From Platynereis dumerilii (Eukaryota > Annelida > Polychaeta > Phyllodocida > Nereididae): a stretch of 64,000 nucleotides of DNA. The number at the start of each line of letters is the position of its first letter. The first letter of the stretch is position 1. Below, piece by piece: positions 23,393-36,932 of the stretch. The stretch spans positions 99,729,538 to 99,793,537 of the forward strand of contig JAPTHN010000003.1 in NCBI GenBank assembly GCA_026936325.1. Direction: 5' to 3'. Both the position numbers and the translations under genes were made by a program. The notes below the pieces were generated by a model. That model was given only the letters and a program-made list of their open reading frames with translations, searched no databases and had not been told where the DNA came from.

Positions 23393-26300
23393 TAATATGC
23401 AACTGATAGGCAGATAGTTTATTTATTTACCATTACATATACACACAAAATGCGCAATTACACAACAATGATATGCTAGGGGTGGCATGGAGTGCAATTC
23501 AATCAATCGAGTTGCCACAGATTATGCAATTATATTCACAGCAAAATTATCCGAACCTAGATTAGCCTTTTGCTTCCAGGGCTTGAGCATCGGTCAACAG
23601 GTGAGTGGGCTCTGCCTCCCTGCTAATTGAGCTCCCCGAAAAGCGATTCTGATTCTTTAGTTCTCCGAAATTCTGGCTCCGGTGAAGAATTAAACAAGAT
23701 CTTCTATTGTGGTGTTTCTGTTTTGCAAAGATATATTATCATCTCACAATTATTGTTCTGTTCTGCATCTCGTGAACTGAACAGCTTCACTTTCTATTTA
23801 TTTCCTTACTTTAATCCATTCATTATTCAAATGCTCTGATGCAGGGACTAAGTTCCCTGCAGGTGTGCCTTAAGATTAATGACCTTTATTCTCTGGAGTG
23901 TGGAGCATTGTCTCGGTGTTGTAAGCTTGAAAACAAGAGGAATGATCCTCATTGTTTGTACCACCTGCAAACTCCTGAGTGCGGACTCAAGCTGGATTTT
24001 GAAAATGGATTTAATCGCATTACCACATGCCTTAGATGCATCCACTTTCCTATTCTTCAATTATAAGATAGCACAATGCCACAACTGCGATAAGTCGGCC
24101 TATTGGGAGACAACCCTTTTATGGATAAAATGGTAATGCGCACTTTGTGACAGTATGGGGGTGTACTATATTACAAACTAAAAGCTAAATCAGACACATA
24201 CACTGAACTCAGGGCAATAGGAACAGAAAAGATCAATAAGTTGAACTGATAAAGTCATCAGTTAAAAGACGGTCAAAGAGGTTATTGAAGTCCCAAGAGG
24301 AGGCATGGTCTGCATATAATCTCACATTAATTTCTCAGTTATCTGAGAGATGAAACATATAATAGCTGGATTACAGATGCAACAAAACGTAATCTAGTAA
24401 CATCACACAGAAACTAAAGAAAGGGAAACTGTACCTTCAATCAAGGCAGACCATATTGAGAATCATGGTTGTTAAAGATGTTTCTTCTTACATACAAAGT
24501 TAGTGGTATTCCTCACCATAAACAATGTTATCCCAATAAATAGCAAGTCATGAGATGGTTATCCAATTTTTTCTTATTAGGTTGAGTCAAGAATGTTATT
24601 AATGGCACGCTATAAATGTATAAGTAATCTTTTATACGGAGCTGAGGCATACACACACAAACATGACTCAAGAATCTTCAATCGAAGCTATGACTCAGGG
24701 AAAAACTTTCCCTTTTAAGGAGAGAGCTATAAATTGCCACTGGTATAACTCATGGGGGCCTTGACTTTGTAGGATTAGGAAAACAGACCGGTGGGTGATG
24801 TTACAGGTCCACTAGTCGGATGAAGGCTTTAAGGGAAAAAGCAATTACCATAAGAGAAGTCCCCCAGGCCGCTAAATAGCACATTAAAGTGAAAGCCCAG
24901 AGTCCACACTGCACCAATATGGGACATATTTATATTCTGAAGAAGTGTATTCAGACAGATGCCATTTTCCATTTTTGAAATATTGGTTTCTGTCTTGCTT
25001 TAGGTATGCGCTGTATTAGTTATGGCCGACTCGGGCTGTGTGTCAGCTAAAGTTGTCTTTAATCTTTGAATTTCACTCAAATAGACTTTATTTAGGATAA
25101 ATGCACTATAAGTTTGTCTTAATTGCAAGCAAATTTATAATTCCAGCCATTTAGAAGGAATTCAGGCAATCGTTTTGGTGCGAAGTCAGTTTATCAATAT
25201 TTCACAGAGCGAATTTGACAAACTTGAAAGTAGCTAATATCATGTTACACTGCGGCTTTTCACACAATAAATCGTGATCATCAAATATGCTTGTGGTTGT
25301 TGAACGAGGCAATTGGCAGTCAAGTGTTTACTTCTGTTAGAGTGAAAAATACACCAGGGGGCCACCTGCTTTTGCTCTCATCAACCTGCAGTAGAGGTTG
25401 GCACAATCGACAATGTTGCATTTGGCAGAGGGAACAAAAGGCTGGGCTTCACAGTTGCAATAAAAATCCTGGAAAGTTTCTGTTCAGACTGTACTCTTAG
25501 AAAACTTTATTCAGTATACACCAAGTAAATCCATATACGTGTACTATGCAGCACTTTCAACTGTTATTCATGTCAGAATTTTCATTATCATAACAGGGCA
25601 ATTTCACTTTTTGGAAATTTTTAAAATTGTGTCCTTTGGAAATGTCCTGAGGAAAATATTCCACCAACATAGATATTTCCAAAACTATCTGAGTGAATAA
25701 ATGCTGGTATTGAATGTGAGGTGATCCATTGTTTCTTTTCATCATGTATGTCCGAAAGTTTCTTACATTCTTGCCTGAGACTTTACTTTCCAGCTTCCAT
25801 ACGTAAATGAATCCTTCTTTGAACTGATCACTTGACAGCCCTTTGATCATGGAACACTGATACATTGTGATGTCACTAGGTTTGTGGCCCTGTCTGGGTT
25901 GACTGCGAGATTTTTTAGTTCGGTCACATAGAGTAGAGGAAGCTCAGAGGAACTGATTCTTGGTTGCATTTGCTGTAATATGGAATGATGAAATATAAGT
26001 GAACCAAAATTTAGCTTCTTCTCTTTACTATAATTGATTGTTTAAAGTGATTGATGATTTCATTGTCATGATTGATTTCAGTTTGATTGAACTGCTCATG
26101 GAGAAGAAGTGTCAACATTTATAATTATTACAAACAATATAAAAACAATAAATTGTGGCACTTCTGCTCCATTAGTAATAGGAGTTAATTTAAAATCAAT
26201 CATGACAATCAAATCATCGATCACTCACCAGAAAATTAGAGAAAAGAAAAAAAAGCTAAGTTTTGCTTTCATTCCGCGACAATCCCTTCTTATCTTGGTT

Positions 26301-29300
26301 CCTGAATTTCATTGCATGGATGGGGTTTTCAGAGGTGCTTGCTTGCAAGTGAACCTCTATTGTAGGACAGATGGGAAAGCTTGTCACCACTCTGGTGGTC
26401 ACATCGTGTCACCAATCTCATTCAAACTTTGCATACACTTTCAACATAATTTTATCGTGCCTTGAAAAAATGTTGGTACTTTTTAGGAGGGCAACTGGTT
26501 CAAAACTGGCACTATTTATATTTTCCACTTTTCTTTGCTGCTAAATGTGATGTCTAATTTGACAAAAATGACACAACATCACCTGGAAAATGTATTCTTG
26601 TTCTGAACCAATCGCCTTTCACATCCTATCAGCCTCAGTCATACTGTACAACACAAATTAAAGTATGATGACTGCTCTTGAAGGAAGGAAGAATCAGTCC
26701 CTTACCCTTTTTAAACACCTTTTGGCTGCTGAGGATCTCTTTTTATCTTTACCTACTTTTAACTTTCTTTATATAATTATAGTTCATTATATTTACATTA
26801 AACTAACATCAATTGAAACTCCATCAAACCCATTGTGTTTGATTTCATTGAAGTTGTGCCCGTTGGTTATTGCAATTACATCGGCAGCTTTCTCAATAGC
26901 GGAATAAAGATCTATGGGATGAAGTTGCGGTGAGGAGTTAATGGTAGTTCAAAGCAGACTTTAGGCCGGGGGAGGTAAAATAAGTTCAAAATTTGGAAAC
27001 GAAGGACTTGTTTTTTCTTACTTTTTATTTGATTGTATGTCATGTAACTGTGAAATCAATTGAGCATCCATTGTTACTGGACTTCAGAGTTTCTGCATCA
27101 ATTAAAATAATAATCGCATATGAATAATTATATTGTATCAGCTTCATGTAAATGCAAAGGAACTGAATGTTTCATGTCTTATACAATAATTATCATATGA
27201 GCGTGAGATTACTATGATCATGTATTTTTAGGTGTCTGTTAATGAGGACATTCCATTGGCACAGGACAATGAACTCTTTGGACTGATATCATGTATAATT
27301 GTCATCTGCCAGAAAAAGACACAATCGTTAATTGCATTGAGAAGAACAATTAAACCTATTGATACGTTGCCTAACCACGGGCTGCATTTGTCGACTTGGT
27401 GCTCATTTTATACAAATTGGGAAATGGCAGACCGTTAAAAACCAACACAATTTACACTGCCTAAAAGGTTTTGTATGAAACAGACTAAACTAACATTAGC
27501 TGGTGCTTATATACATAGTCAAGAATGAAATCAGACAGTTGCTACACCTATTATTGATGCTTCCTTGTTCAATACCACTTTAAATAGATCTATGATGACT
27601 GACAATTTATGTGACTGCTTCATCTGGTCAGTCTCCAATATATCAAGATATCAGCCAAGGGGGCGACCATGAGATTTTCATGATGGGGGCTTGGAGTTTT
27701 CCTTGGCCCCAAATTATGTATTTCACCAGAGCAATAATTATTTATTCCAGGTGCTTGACATCCCAAAGTATTCCTTTCTAAATCAAGCAACACAATGTTA
27801 AGAAAAACATCCACCAAAAATCATTCATTTCAAGACTGCACGAAGCCAATTTATTTATTTAACCAAAAATGAACATGAAATTATTCTCCTCTTGAGATTA
27901 AATGTAACATACTGAGCTATATTAAATGCATTTGTTCAACTTTGAGTCAGGACCTACAGCAGAGAAAACCCAAACTAATTAAGACCAATACCTTTTAGTA
28001 CATTACCTACTGGGCATGGCAGTGGTTACATAATCCTCATCAGGACATCACATGACTCTGAATAACCTCCAGTGACCCAACTGTTGGATTCTGTGCCCAT
28101 GAAAATAATCATCCCATTTCATGCAATCGCCTAATGGGCCGACGGGAAGGAGATGCTCTCTTAACAACTGCGAATAGTCTTTAGTTGTCCTCTTACATTG
28201 ACACATCAGGAAATTACTTGATTGTCAATGCTGATGATTGTTAACAAGAGTCATTTTCATGACTAATCAAAGAGAACACCATAAAACATCTGGGATAAAA
28301 AAGATTTTTTTTTAAACAGCTACAGTCTTTGTGGCATAAAAGTTTGGTTTTCCCAAAAATTGCGGCTTTCTTGGCAATGCAGAGCTCTGTATGGGGTACA
28401 CTGTATTTCCGCAAAACTCTTATAGGAATGATATGGCTGAGGACAAGCCAATAAACCAATCTTTGTTCTTGATTTTAAAAGTATTATTTTTTATTGGAGT
28501 GAAGGTTGAGAATGAGCAGTAGGCCTATACATTTGCGTGACTGTGTGTATCCGAAAAAAGTTATCGAGTACAATCTCAGTACATGTACTGTAAACCCAGG
28601 ACTGCAAAAACAGCTGTGTCATTTTTATAGCAATGAACTTCAAATTAATGGCCACAGTAATAAAAGCTATGCATCTTATTCTACAGTATACACAACCAAC
28701 AGAGTGACAAACCTGCATCATTCAATGTTGCTTTTCTGATGGATTCTGGTAAAAAAGCGAAGAATCACCTTGACAATAGAGATTCAAAAAATTCATTTAA
28801 ATGTGAATATTTGTTAATCAGCAGCTTGTTTTTTCTATGTTCATTGTGTGCATGATTAGGAAGATAGAACTTTTATAATTCCTTTTCATGATAATTCCTG
28901 GAATTATGTGATGTGCCTCAGGTGTTCTATTGTTCTCTGACTCAGAAGGCAATTTAGCACTGACACACTTTCAACTACTGTAACTTGTGTGAGACAATGT
29001 GTGCAAATGCATAAACCTGAATGATTTGCATAGATAAATGTGTAGCTTGTTACACGACAATTTACACACATTCTATCTCTTCATGTAGACTACATGTATA
29101 CCACATTTGTTTTGGTATAATAATTATTATTCAGTGAATCTTGCAAGTGTAACCCACAGAGGGTTACTCATACCAAGGTAATAGACTGATAAGATTATTG
29201 AGATGCGAGACCAAATGTCCACATATTAATTACTTGGCAGAATATGTCCAATTCACCATATAAATTAAATTATCCTTGTATGAAACCAGAAAGATGAGCT

Positions 29301-29439
29301 AAGTGGCCTCTTTTTTGTCAAATGTACACTGTACAGTGCATTGCAACCATCATGTTGAATAATGTAGAACACCAGTCGCAAGAATGCCCATGTGAAGATA
29401 ACAAATAGGCATTTAGGCAGGCAGTCCGACAGACAGCTA

Positions 29440-29505
29440 GACAGATGGACAGATGGATAAATAAACAGACGGATCTAGATAGAAAGATAGATAGATAGAT
29501 AAACT
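29440..29505 (+). repeat. GATA/GACA microsatellite in copy C
   Basis: Same location in the unit as 23330-23392, with an extra GGACAGATGGATAAATAAAC segment relative to copy B. Confidence 0.8.
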
Positions 29506-29563
29506 ATACATAATTATAATATGCAACTGATAGGCAGATAGTTTATTTATTTACCATTACATA

Positions 29564-30601
29564 GACCCCTGTTATTTGTTCTGTTTGTGAACGATTTACC
29601 GATGCATATTAATAATGGTCGATGTACAATGTACGCTGATGACACCATCATTCATACTAGTCATGAGAATGTTGCTGATGTAAATGATGAATTAAATGAT
29701 ATCCTACTACATGTTAGCCAGTGGTATAAAGCAAATAAGTTAGTTCTCAATGTAAATAAATCTAATGCTATGCTAATTACAAATTCTCATCACAGTGATA
29801 ACTTAATGATAAATCTCAATGGTGCAATGTTAGAAAATGTCAAATGTACAAAATATCTCGGAGTTATGTTAGATGATCAGTTAAAGTTTGATGTACATGT
29901 AAACGAATTAGTTAAAAGAATCTCTGCCAAGTTGTCATGGTTATGTAGACTTAGACGTATTGTACCCAAACCTGTTCTAATCTTAACTTATAAGTCCTAC
30001 ATTCAGCCGATATTTGATTATGCTTGTACAGTGTGGGGCTGTAGTAATGTAAATATCAACACAATCCAAAGGTTACAGAATAGAGCAGCCAGGATCATAT
30101 GTTCAAATTTTGATATAATAAATGTTAGAGGTGAAGATCTTGTTAAGCAACTAAAGTGGCAATGTGTTTCTCAGAGAGTAAATTATTTTTTAGCAACGCA
30201 GATGTACAACTGTATATATGGTAACGCACCCGATAATCTATGTAATGCTATTGTCATGGCTTGTGAAACTAATAACATAAATACTAGAAGTAATGATACA
30301 ATGAATGTTCAGATTCCATTTTGTAGAACAAACGGGTTCAAGAAATCCTTTATATATAGAGGTTCTAATGTATGGAATGGTTTATCTAGTCAAATACAAG
30401 AGTCATTGTCAGTTGAAGTTTTTAAGACCAAAGTTAGAAATGTTTTTAATTGATTTTATGATACCTACTTTATGATTTTATACATTCGTTGTTTTTGATT
30501 TTATACATTCATTGTTGGCTGGACCACATGAAAAACTGTTTTATTTGTGCAGATTGTGCTTATCCAGCTTGTAAATATCTTTTTAAATAAATAAATAAAA
30601 A
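29564..30601 (+). mobile_element. LINE C: 5'-truncated CR1/L2-like LINE
   Basis: The insertion begins inside the reverse transcriptase at PLLFVLFVNDLP and runs to an AAATA-type tail. Copy B gives the empty site (CATTACATATACACAC at about 23438-23453). Flanks here show a short duplication, at most ATA (29561-29563 and about 30602-30604). The element is 1.04 kb and is absent from copies B and D, so it inserted after the duplication that made C. Confidence 0.92.
29565..30453 (+). pseudogene. LINE C reverse transcriptase C-terminal fragment
   Basis: About 295 residues, open to the natural stop at 30453. It retains the end of the palm (PLLFVLFVNDLP, MYADDTII with catalytic YADD) and the thumb and C-terminal region (KYLGVMLDD, YACTVWG, IQRLQNRAARII). 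Endonuclease and most of the polymerase are absent, so it cannot act alone. The RLQN(R/L)AARII and NFD(I/F)IN blocks are shared with LINE B, placing both in the same CR1/L2-like group. The 3' UTR (30454-30601) has GAAAAACTGTTTTA followed by TGTAAATAT and AAATAAATAAA, much like the LINE B end. Confidence 0.92.
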
Positions 30602-33600
30602 ATATACACACAAAATGCGCAATTACACAACAATGATATGCTAGGGGTGGCATGGAGTGCAATTCAATCAATCGAGTTGCCACAGATTATGCAATTATAT
30701 TCACAGCAAAATTATCCGAACCTAGATTAGCCTTTTGCTTCCAGGGCTTGAGCATCGGGCAACAGGTGAGTGGGCTCTGCCTCCCTGCTCATTGAGCTCC
30801 CCGAAAAGCGATTCTGATTCTTTAGTTCTCCGAAATTCTGGCTCCGGTGAAGAATTAAACAAGATCTTCTATTGTGGTGTTTCTGTTTTGCAAAGATATA
30901 TTATCATCTCACAATTATTGTTCTGTTCTGCATCTCGTGAACTGAACAGCTTCACTTTCTATTTATTTCCTTACTTTAATCCATTCATTATTCAAATGCT
31001 CTGATGCAAGGACTAAGTTCCCTGCAGGTGTGCCTTAAGATTAATGACCTTTATTCTCTTGAGTGCGGAGCATTGTCTCGGTGTTGTTAGCTTGAAAACA
31101 AGAGGAATGATCCCCATTGTTTGTACCACCTGCAAACTGCTCAGTGCGGACTAAAGCTGGATTTTGAAAATGGAATTTATCGCATCACCACATGCTTTAG
31201 ATGTATCATCTTTCCTATTTTAGAATTATAAGATAGCATAATGCCACAACTGCGATTAGTCGGCCTATTGGGAGACAACCCTTTTATGGATAAAATGGTA
31301 ACGCGTACTTTGTGACAAGCTAAATCAGACACATACACTGATCTCAGGGCAATAGGAACAGAAAAGATCAACAAGTTGAACTGATAAAGTCATCAGTTAG
31401 AAGACGGTCAAAGAGGTTATTGAAGTCCCAAGAGGAGGCATGGTCTGCAAATAATCTCAAACTTCAGTTCAAATTGGTCAGTTATTTCGATCACATTAAT
31501 TTCTCAGTTATCTGAGAGATGAAACATATAATAGCTGGATTACAGATGCAACAAAACGTAATCTAGTAACATCACACAGAAACTAAAGAAAGGGAAACTG
31601 TAGCTTCAATCAAGGCAGACCATATTGAGAATCATGGTTGTTAAAGATGTTTCATCTCACATACAAAGTTAGAGGTATTCCTCACCATAAACAATAAATA
31701 ACAAGTCATGAGATGGTTATCAAATTTTTTCTTATTAGGTTGAGTCAAGAAGGTTATTAATGGCACGCTATAAATGCGTAAGTAATCTGTTATACGGAGC
31801 TGAGGCATACACACACAAACATGACTCAAGAATCTTCAATCGAAGCTATAACTCAGGGAAAAACTTACCCGTTTAAGGAGAGAGCTATGAATTGCCACTG
31901 GTATAACTCATGGGGGCCTTGACTTTGTAGGATTAGGAAAACAGACCGGTGGTGACGTTACAGGTCCGCTAGTCGGATGAAGGCATTAAGGGAAAGAGCA
32001 ATTACCATAAGAGAAGTCCCCCAGGTCGCTAAATAGCACATGAAAGTGAAAGCCCAGAGTCAACACTGCACCAAGATGGGACATATTTATATTCTGAAGA
32101 AGTGAATACAGACAGGTGCCTCTATGCCTCTGGAAATTTTGTGCTGGAACTTCCCCTGATCAGTAGAGTTGTGAATTCATGCAGGTATAACTCATAGTCC
32201 GTAGCCTTGACTGTGTAGAATTTGTAAAACAGACCGGTGGGTGACGTTACAGATCTGCTAGTCGGAAGAAGGCATTAAGGGAAAGAGCAATTACCACAAG
32301 AGAAGTCCCCCAGGCCGCTAAATAGACATGAAAGTCAACAGCTCAGAGTCAACACTGCACCAAGATGGGACATATTTATATTCTGAAGAATTGTATGCAG
32401 ACACATGCCATTTTCCATTTTTGAAATATTTGTTCTGTCTTGCTTCAGGTAAGCGCTGTATTAGTTATGGTCAACTCTGGCTGTGTGTCAGCTGGAGTTG
32501 TCTTAAATCTTTGAAATTTCACTATAATAGATTTTATTTAGAATAAATGCAACATCAGTTTGTTTTAATTGCAAGCAAAATTATAATTCCGGCAGAAGCT
32601 GTGAACAATTTAGAAGGAATTAGGGCAATCGTTTTGGTGCGAAGTCAGTTAATCAATATTTCTCAGAGCCAATTTGTCAATCTTAAATGTAGCTAATATC
32701 ATGTTGCACTGCAGCTTTTCACACAATAAATCATGATAATCAAATGTGCTTGTGAGTATTGAACAAGTGAATTATCAGTCCATGGTTTACTTCTGCTGTT
32801 GGTGAAAAATGCACCAGGGGGCATCTGCTTTGCTCCCGTCAACCTGCAGTACTTAGAGGTTGGCACAATCGACAATGTTGCATTTGGCAGAGGGAACAGA
32901 AGGTTGGGCTTCACAGTTGCAATAAAAATCCTGGAAAGTTTCTGTACAGACTGCACTCTTAGAAAACTTCATTCAGTATACACCAAGTAAATCTATATAC
33001 ATTTACAGGACAACATCCTAACAATTATGTATATGGCCAAATCATACATGTTTTCATTATCTAACAGGTGTATTTTGCCTTTTAGTAATCTTTATAATTG
33101 TGTCTATTAGAAATGTCCTGAGAAAATTATTCCACCAACTGCATAACTGTTTCCAAAATTATCTGGGCATAAGAATGTCTGTATTGACTGTGAGGTAATC
33201 GATCGTTCTATTTCATCATATGCTTCCAAAAGCTTCTTATTCTTTCCTGAGACTTCCCGAGTTCCATACGTTAAATGGTCCCCTTTGAACTGATCTCACG
33301 ACAGCCCTCTGATCATGGACAACTGATACAATGTGATGAAGTCAGGTGTGTGGCCCTCTCTGGGGTGACAGTGTGATTATTTAGTCCGGTCACCTGAAGG
33401 AAAAAAACTCAGAGGAACTGATTCTTGGTTGCATTTGCTGTAATATGGAATGGTGGAATTTTAAGTGAACCAAAAGTTAGCTTCTTTTCTTTCTTCAATT
33501 GATTGTTAAGTGATTGATGATTTCATTGCGATAATTGATTTCAGTTTGTTTGAACTACTGATGGAGAAGAAGTGTCAACATTTATAATTATTATAAACAA

Positions 33601-35491
33601 TGTTACAACAATACATCGTGGCACTTCCGCTCCATCAGTGATTTGAGTTCAGTAAAATCAATCATGACAATCAAATCATCGATCACTCGCCAGAAAATTA
33701 GAGAAAAGAAAAAGAGCTAAATTTTGCCTTCATTCCTCGACATCCCTTCTTATCTTGGTTCTTAAATTTCATTGCATGGATGGGGTTTTTAGAGGTGCTT
33801 GCTTGCAAATGAACCTCTATTGTGATAGGACAGATGGGGAAGCTTGTCACCACTCTGGTGGTCACATTGTTTCACCAATCTCATTCAAACTTTGCATTCA
33901 CTTTCAACATAATTTTATCGTGCCTTGAAAAAATCTTGGCACTTTTTAGGAGGGCAGTTCAAAACTGGCATCATTTATATTTTCGTCGCTGCTAAATGTG
34001 ATGTCTAATTTGACAAAAGTGACACAACATCACCTGGAAAATGTATTCTTGTTCCGAACCAATCGCCATTCACATCCTATCAGACTCAGGCATACTGTAC
34101 AACACAAATTAAAGTATGACTACTCTTGAAGGAAGAAAGAATCAGCCCTTACTTTACCCTTTAACACCTTTTGGCTACTGAAAATCTCTTTCTAACTTTA
34201 CCTGTGACTTTCCTTGAAGCTGTGCCCATTGGTTATTGGAATTACATTGCCAGCTTTCTCAATAGCGGAATAAAGATCTATGAGATGAAGTTGTGGTGAG
34301 CAGTTAATGGTAGTTGTAAGGAGACTTTAGGGCGGGGGAGGTAAAATAAGTCCAACATTTGCAAACGAAGGACTTGTTTTTTCTTACTTTTTATTTGATT
34401 GTACTGTTTCTGCATCAATTAAAATTATAATAATCGCATCTGAATAATTATATTGTATCAGCTTCATGTAAATGCAAAAGAACTGAATGTTTCATGTCTT
34501 ATACAATATATGAGTGTGAGATTACTATGATCATGTATTTTTAGGCGTCTGTCAATTAGGACATTCCATTGGCACAGGACAATGAACTCTTTGGACTGAT
34601 ATCATGTATAATTGTCATCTGCCAGAAAAAGACAAACTCGTTAATTGCTTTGAGAAGAACAATTAAACCTGTTGATACACTGGCTAACTGTGAGCTGCTT
34701 CGTCGATATGGTGCACATTTTACACCATATGGGAAACGGTAGTAGACAGTTTAAAACCAATAAAATGTACACTGCCTAAAAGGCTTTGTATAAAACAGAC
34801 TAAACTAACATTAGCTGATGCTTGTATACAGAGTACTCGAGAGTAAAATCAGACAATTGCTACACCTATTATTGATGATTCCTTATGCAATACCACATTA
34901 AATAGATGATGATTGACAACTTGTGTGGCTGCTCTACTGAGACATCCAGGTAGTCTCCAATATATATATAGACACTTTAGGACAAATTTGGTCTGATTGC
35001 CACAAACCAATTACATAAATTTATTCCACCTGGGTGAGGAAAATATCCCAACCATGAAGTAATTATTGCAGACTTGGGAGTTCCCACTTTAAAAAATCAT
35101 CTACAACTGATTCTCTATTCATTTGTCATAACTCCGGCTCGTTTCATAACAAGAATTTCAATCTGGCTATAATGCACTACTGCTCTAAAATGCAATGTAT
35201 TTTAGATGTGTTTGTTCAACTTTGAATCAGGACCTTCAGAGGAGAAAACTGTAATTGATTAAGACCAATATCATTTAATCCATTACCAACTGGGCAATGC
35301 GCACAGTCATTACATAGTCGTCATATTCATCATAAGGACATCTCATGACTGCAAATAACCTCCTGTGACCCCTCTGTTGGATTCTGTGCCCATGAAAAGA
35401 GTCATCCCATTTCCTGCAATCGCTTAATGGGCAGACAGGAAAGTGATGCTCTCTTAATGTCTGCGAATAGTCTTTAGTTGTCCTCTTACAT

Positions 35492-35630
35492 ATATATATA
35501 GGTTTTTATTGACACAAAATATCAACAAGATACATTTGTCATAATAAGAAAGCAAAGTGTAAAAACAACTACAAGTAAGGAGCACCATTGTACAGGGATA
35601 TTTTTTTGGGCAATTATCAGAGATGGCAGT
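35492..35630 (-). mobile_element. Short 5'-truncated LINE 3' end with TTACAT target duplication
   Basis: A 139-bp insertion in copy D is flanked by TTACAT at 35486-35491 and 35631-35636. Copies A, B and C read uninterrupted (CCTCTTACATTGACACATTAGG or a near variant). The minus-strand end, CAATAAAAACCTATATATA, matches the LINE end at 3465-4206. Confidence 0.82.
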
Positions 35631-36839
35631 TTACATTGACACATTAGGAAATGACTTGATTGATGATGCTGCTGATTGTTAACAAGAGTCACTTCCTGGA
35701 CTCATCAAAGAGGAGAACACTCTAAAAATCATATGACAAGATATATTGAAAAAAAAACTGTACTTTTTGAATAGAAGGTTGTTTTCTCTAAAAATCTAGA
35801 AAACTTTCATAACAGTTCAGCTGCATCATGGTATTTCCCCAAACCCTTTTATTGGAATGATATGGAGGAGAAGCCAGTAAACCAATCATGGTTTTTGCAT
35901 AAGCGTAATCTTTCAGAGTGAAGGTTGAGAACGATCAGTTCGCCTATACATGTGCGTGACTGTGTGTATCCAAAAAAAGTTATTGTGTACATGTACTGTA
36001 AACCCAGGACTGCAAAAACAGCTGTGTCATTTTTATAGCAATGAACATTAAAGTTAATGGCCATTGCAATAAAAGCTATGTATCTCATTTACAGTGTTAG
36101 ATTTAACCTACTGAGTAAAATACCTCCCTCAACTATGACTTTTCTTACAGATTCAAGTAAAGGCAAGGAATTACTCAGTTTGACAAAAAAGGGATTAAAA
36201 TCGATTGTATAAAGACAGCAGGGGAGAATGTGAATATTGGTTAATCAGCAGCTGGTGTTTTCTTCGTTCATTATGAGCTTGAATGCATGATTAGGAACAG
36301 AAAACTTTTCTTATTCCTTTTCATGATAATGCGTGGAATTATGTGATGTGCCTCAGGTGTACTGTTGTTCCGTGGCTCAAAAGGCAATTAGCACTGACCC
36401 ACTTGCAATTGCTGTAAGACAATGTGTGCAAATGGATAAATGTGAATGGTTTGCATTGGTAAATGTGTAGTTCGTTTTGCTACAAATTTACACACATTCT
36501 ATTCGTTCATGTAGACTACACACCACATTTATTTTGGTATGATTATCATTGTTAATTGTATCTAGCCAGTGTAACCAACAGAGGGTATTTCATACCAAGA
36601 TAATGTTCTAATGGGATGATAGGCCAAATGTCGGCCTTATTATTACTTGGCAGGATATGACCAATTCACCATATCAATTAAATTATCCTTGTATGAAATC
36701 ACAAAGATAAGCTTGGTGGCCTCTTTTTTATCAACAGTATTCTGTACATAGCATTGCAATCATCAGGTTGAATAATGTGGAAAACCAGCCACAACAATGC
36801 CCTTGTGAAGTTAGAAAATAGGCATTTAGACATGCAGAT

Positions 36840-36855
36840 TGATAGATTGATAGAC

Positions 36856-36887
<32 letters not shown>

Positions 36888-36932
36888 CGATAGATAGATA
36901 GATAGATAGATAGATTGATAGATAGATAGATA
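36840..36932 (+). repeat. GATA microsatellite in copy D
   Basis: Long, nearly perfect GATA array, expanded relative to the same site in copies B and C. Confidence 0.9.

Larger units (their letters stand above)
6281..27212 (+). repeat. Segmental duplication, copy B (split by BEL insertion)
   Basis: The left part is 6281-6477 and the right part 21973-27212. The two join exactly across the BEL element and its ACCCC target duplication, as the uninterrupted order in copies A and C shows. The right part runs in parallel with copy C, with about 5% mismatch in the stretch I compared by eye (22381-22620 against 28496-28740). It has a GATA microsatellite near 23330 and the empty site for LINE C at about 23444. 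I see no coding exons. Small open frames recur with disruptions between copies and are not conserved as protein. Confidence 0.8.
27213..34527 (+). repeat. Segmental duplication, copy C (contains LINE C)
   Basis: A complete unit of 7.3 kb, or about 6.3 kb without the LINE C insertion. It starts at ATGATCATGTATTTTTAGG (27213), which recurs at 34528. It is non-coding throughout except for LINE C. A local tandem duplication of about 300 bp is present: 31890-32100 is repeated with changes at 32183-32400 (CAGACCGGTGG...TGACGTTACAG). Copies B and D have only one version of that block. Confidence 0.82.

Noticed and set aside
30735-31004. 89-codon frame shared between copies B and C
   Set aside because: Similarity only reflects the recent duplication; the frame is shorter in B, changed in D and has no domain.
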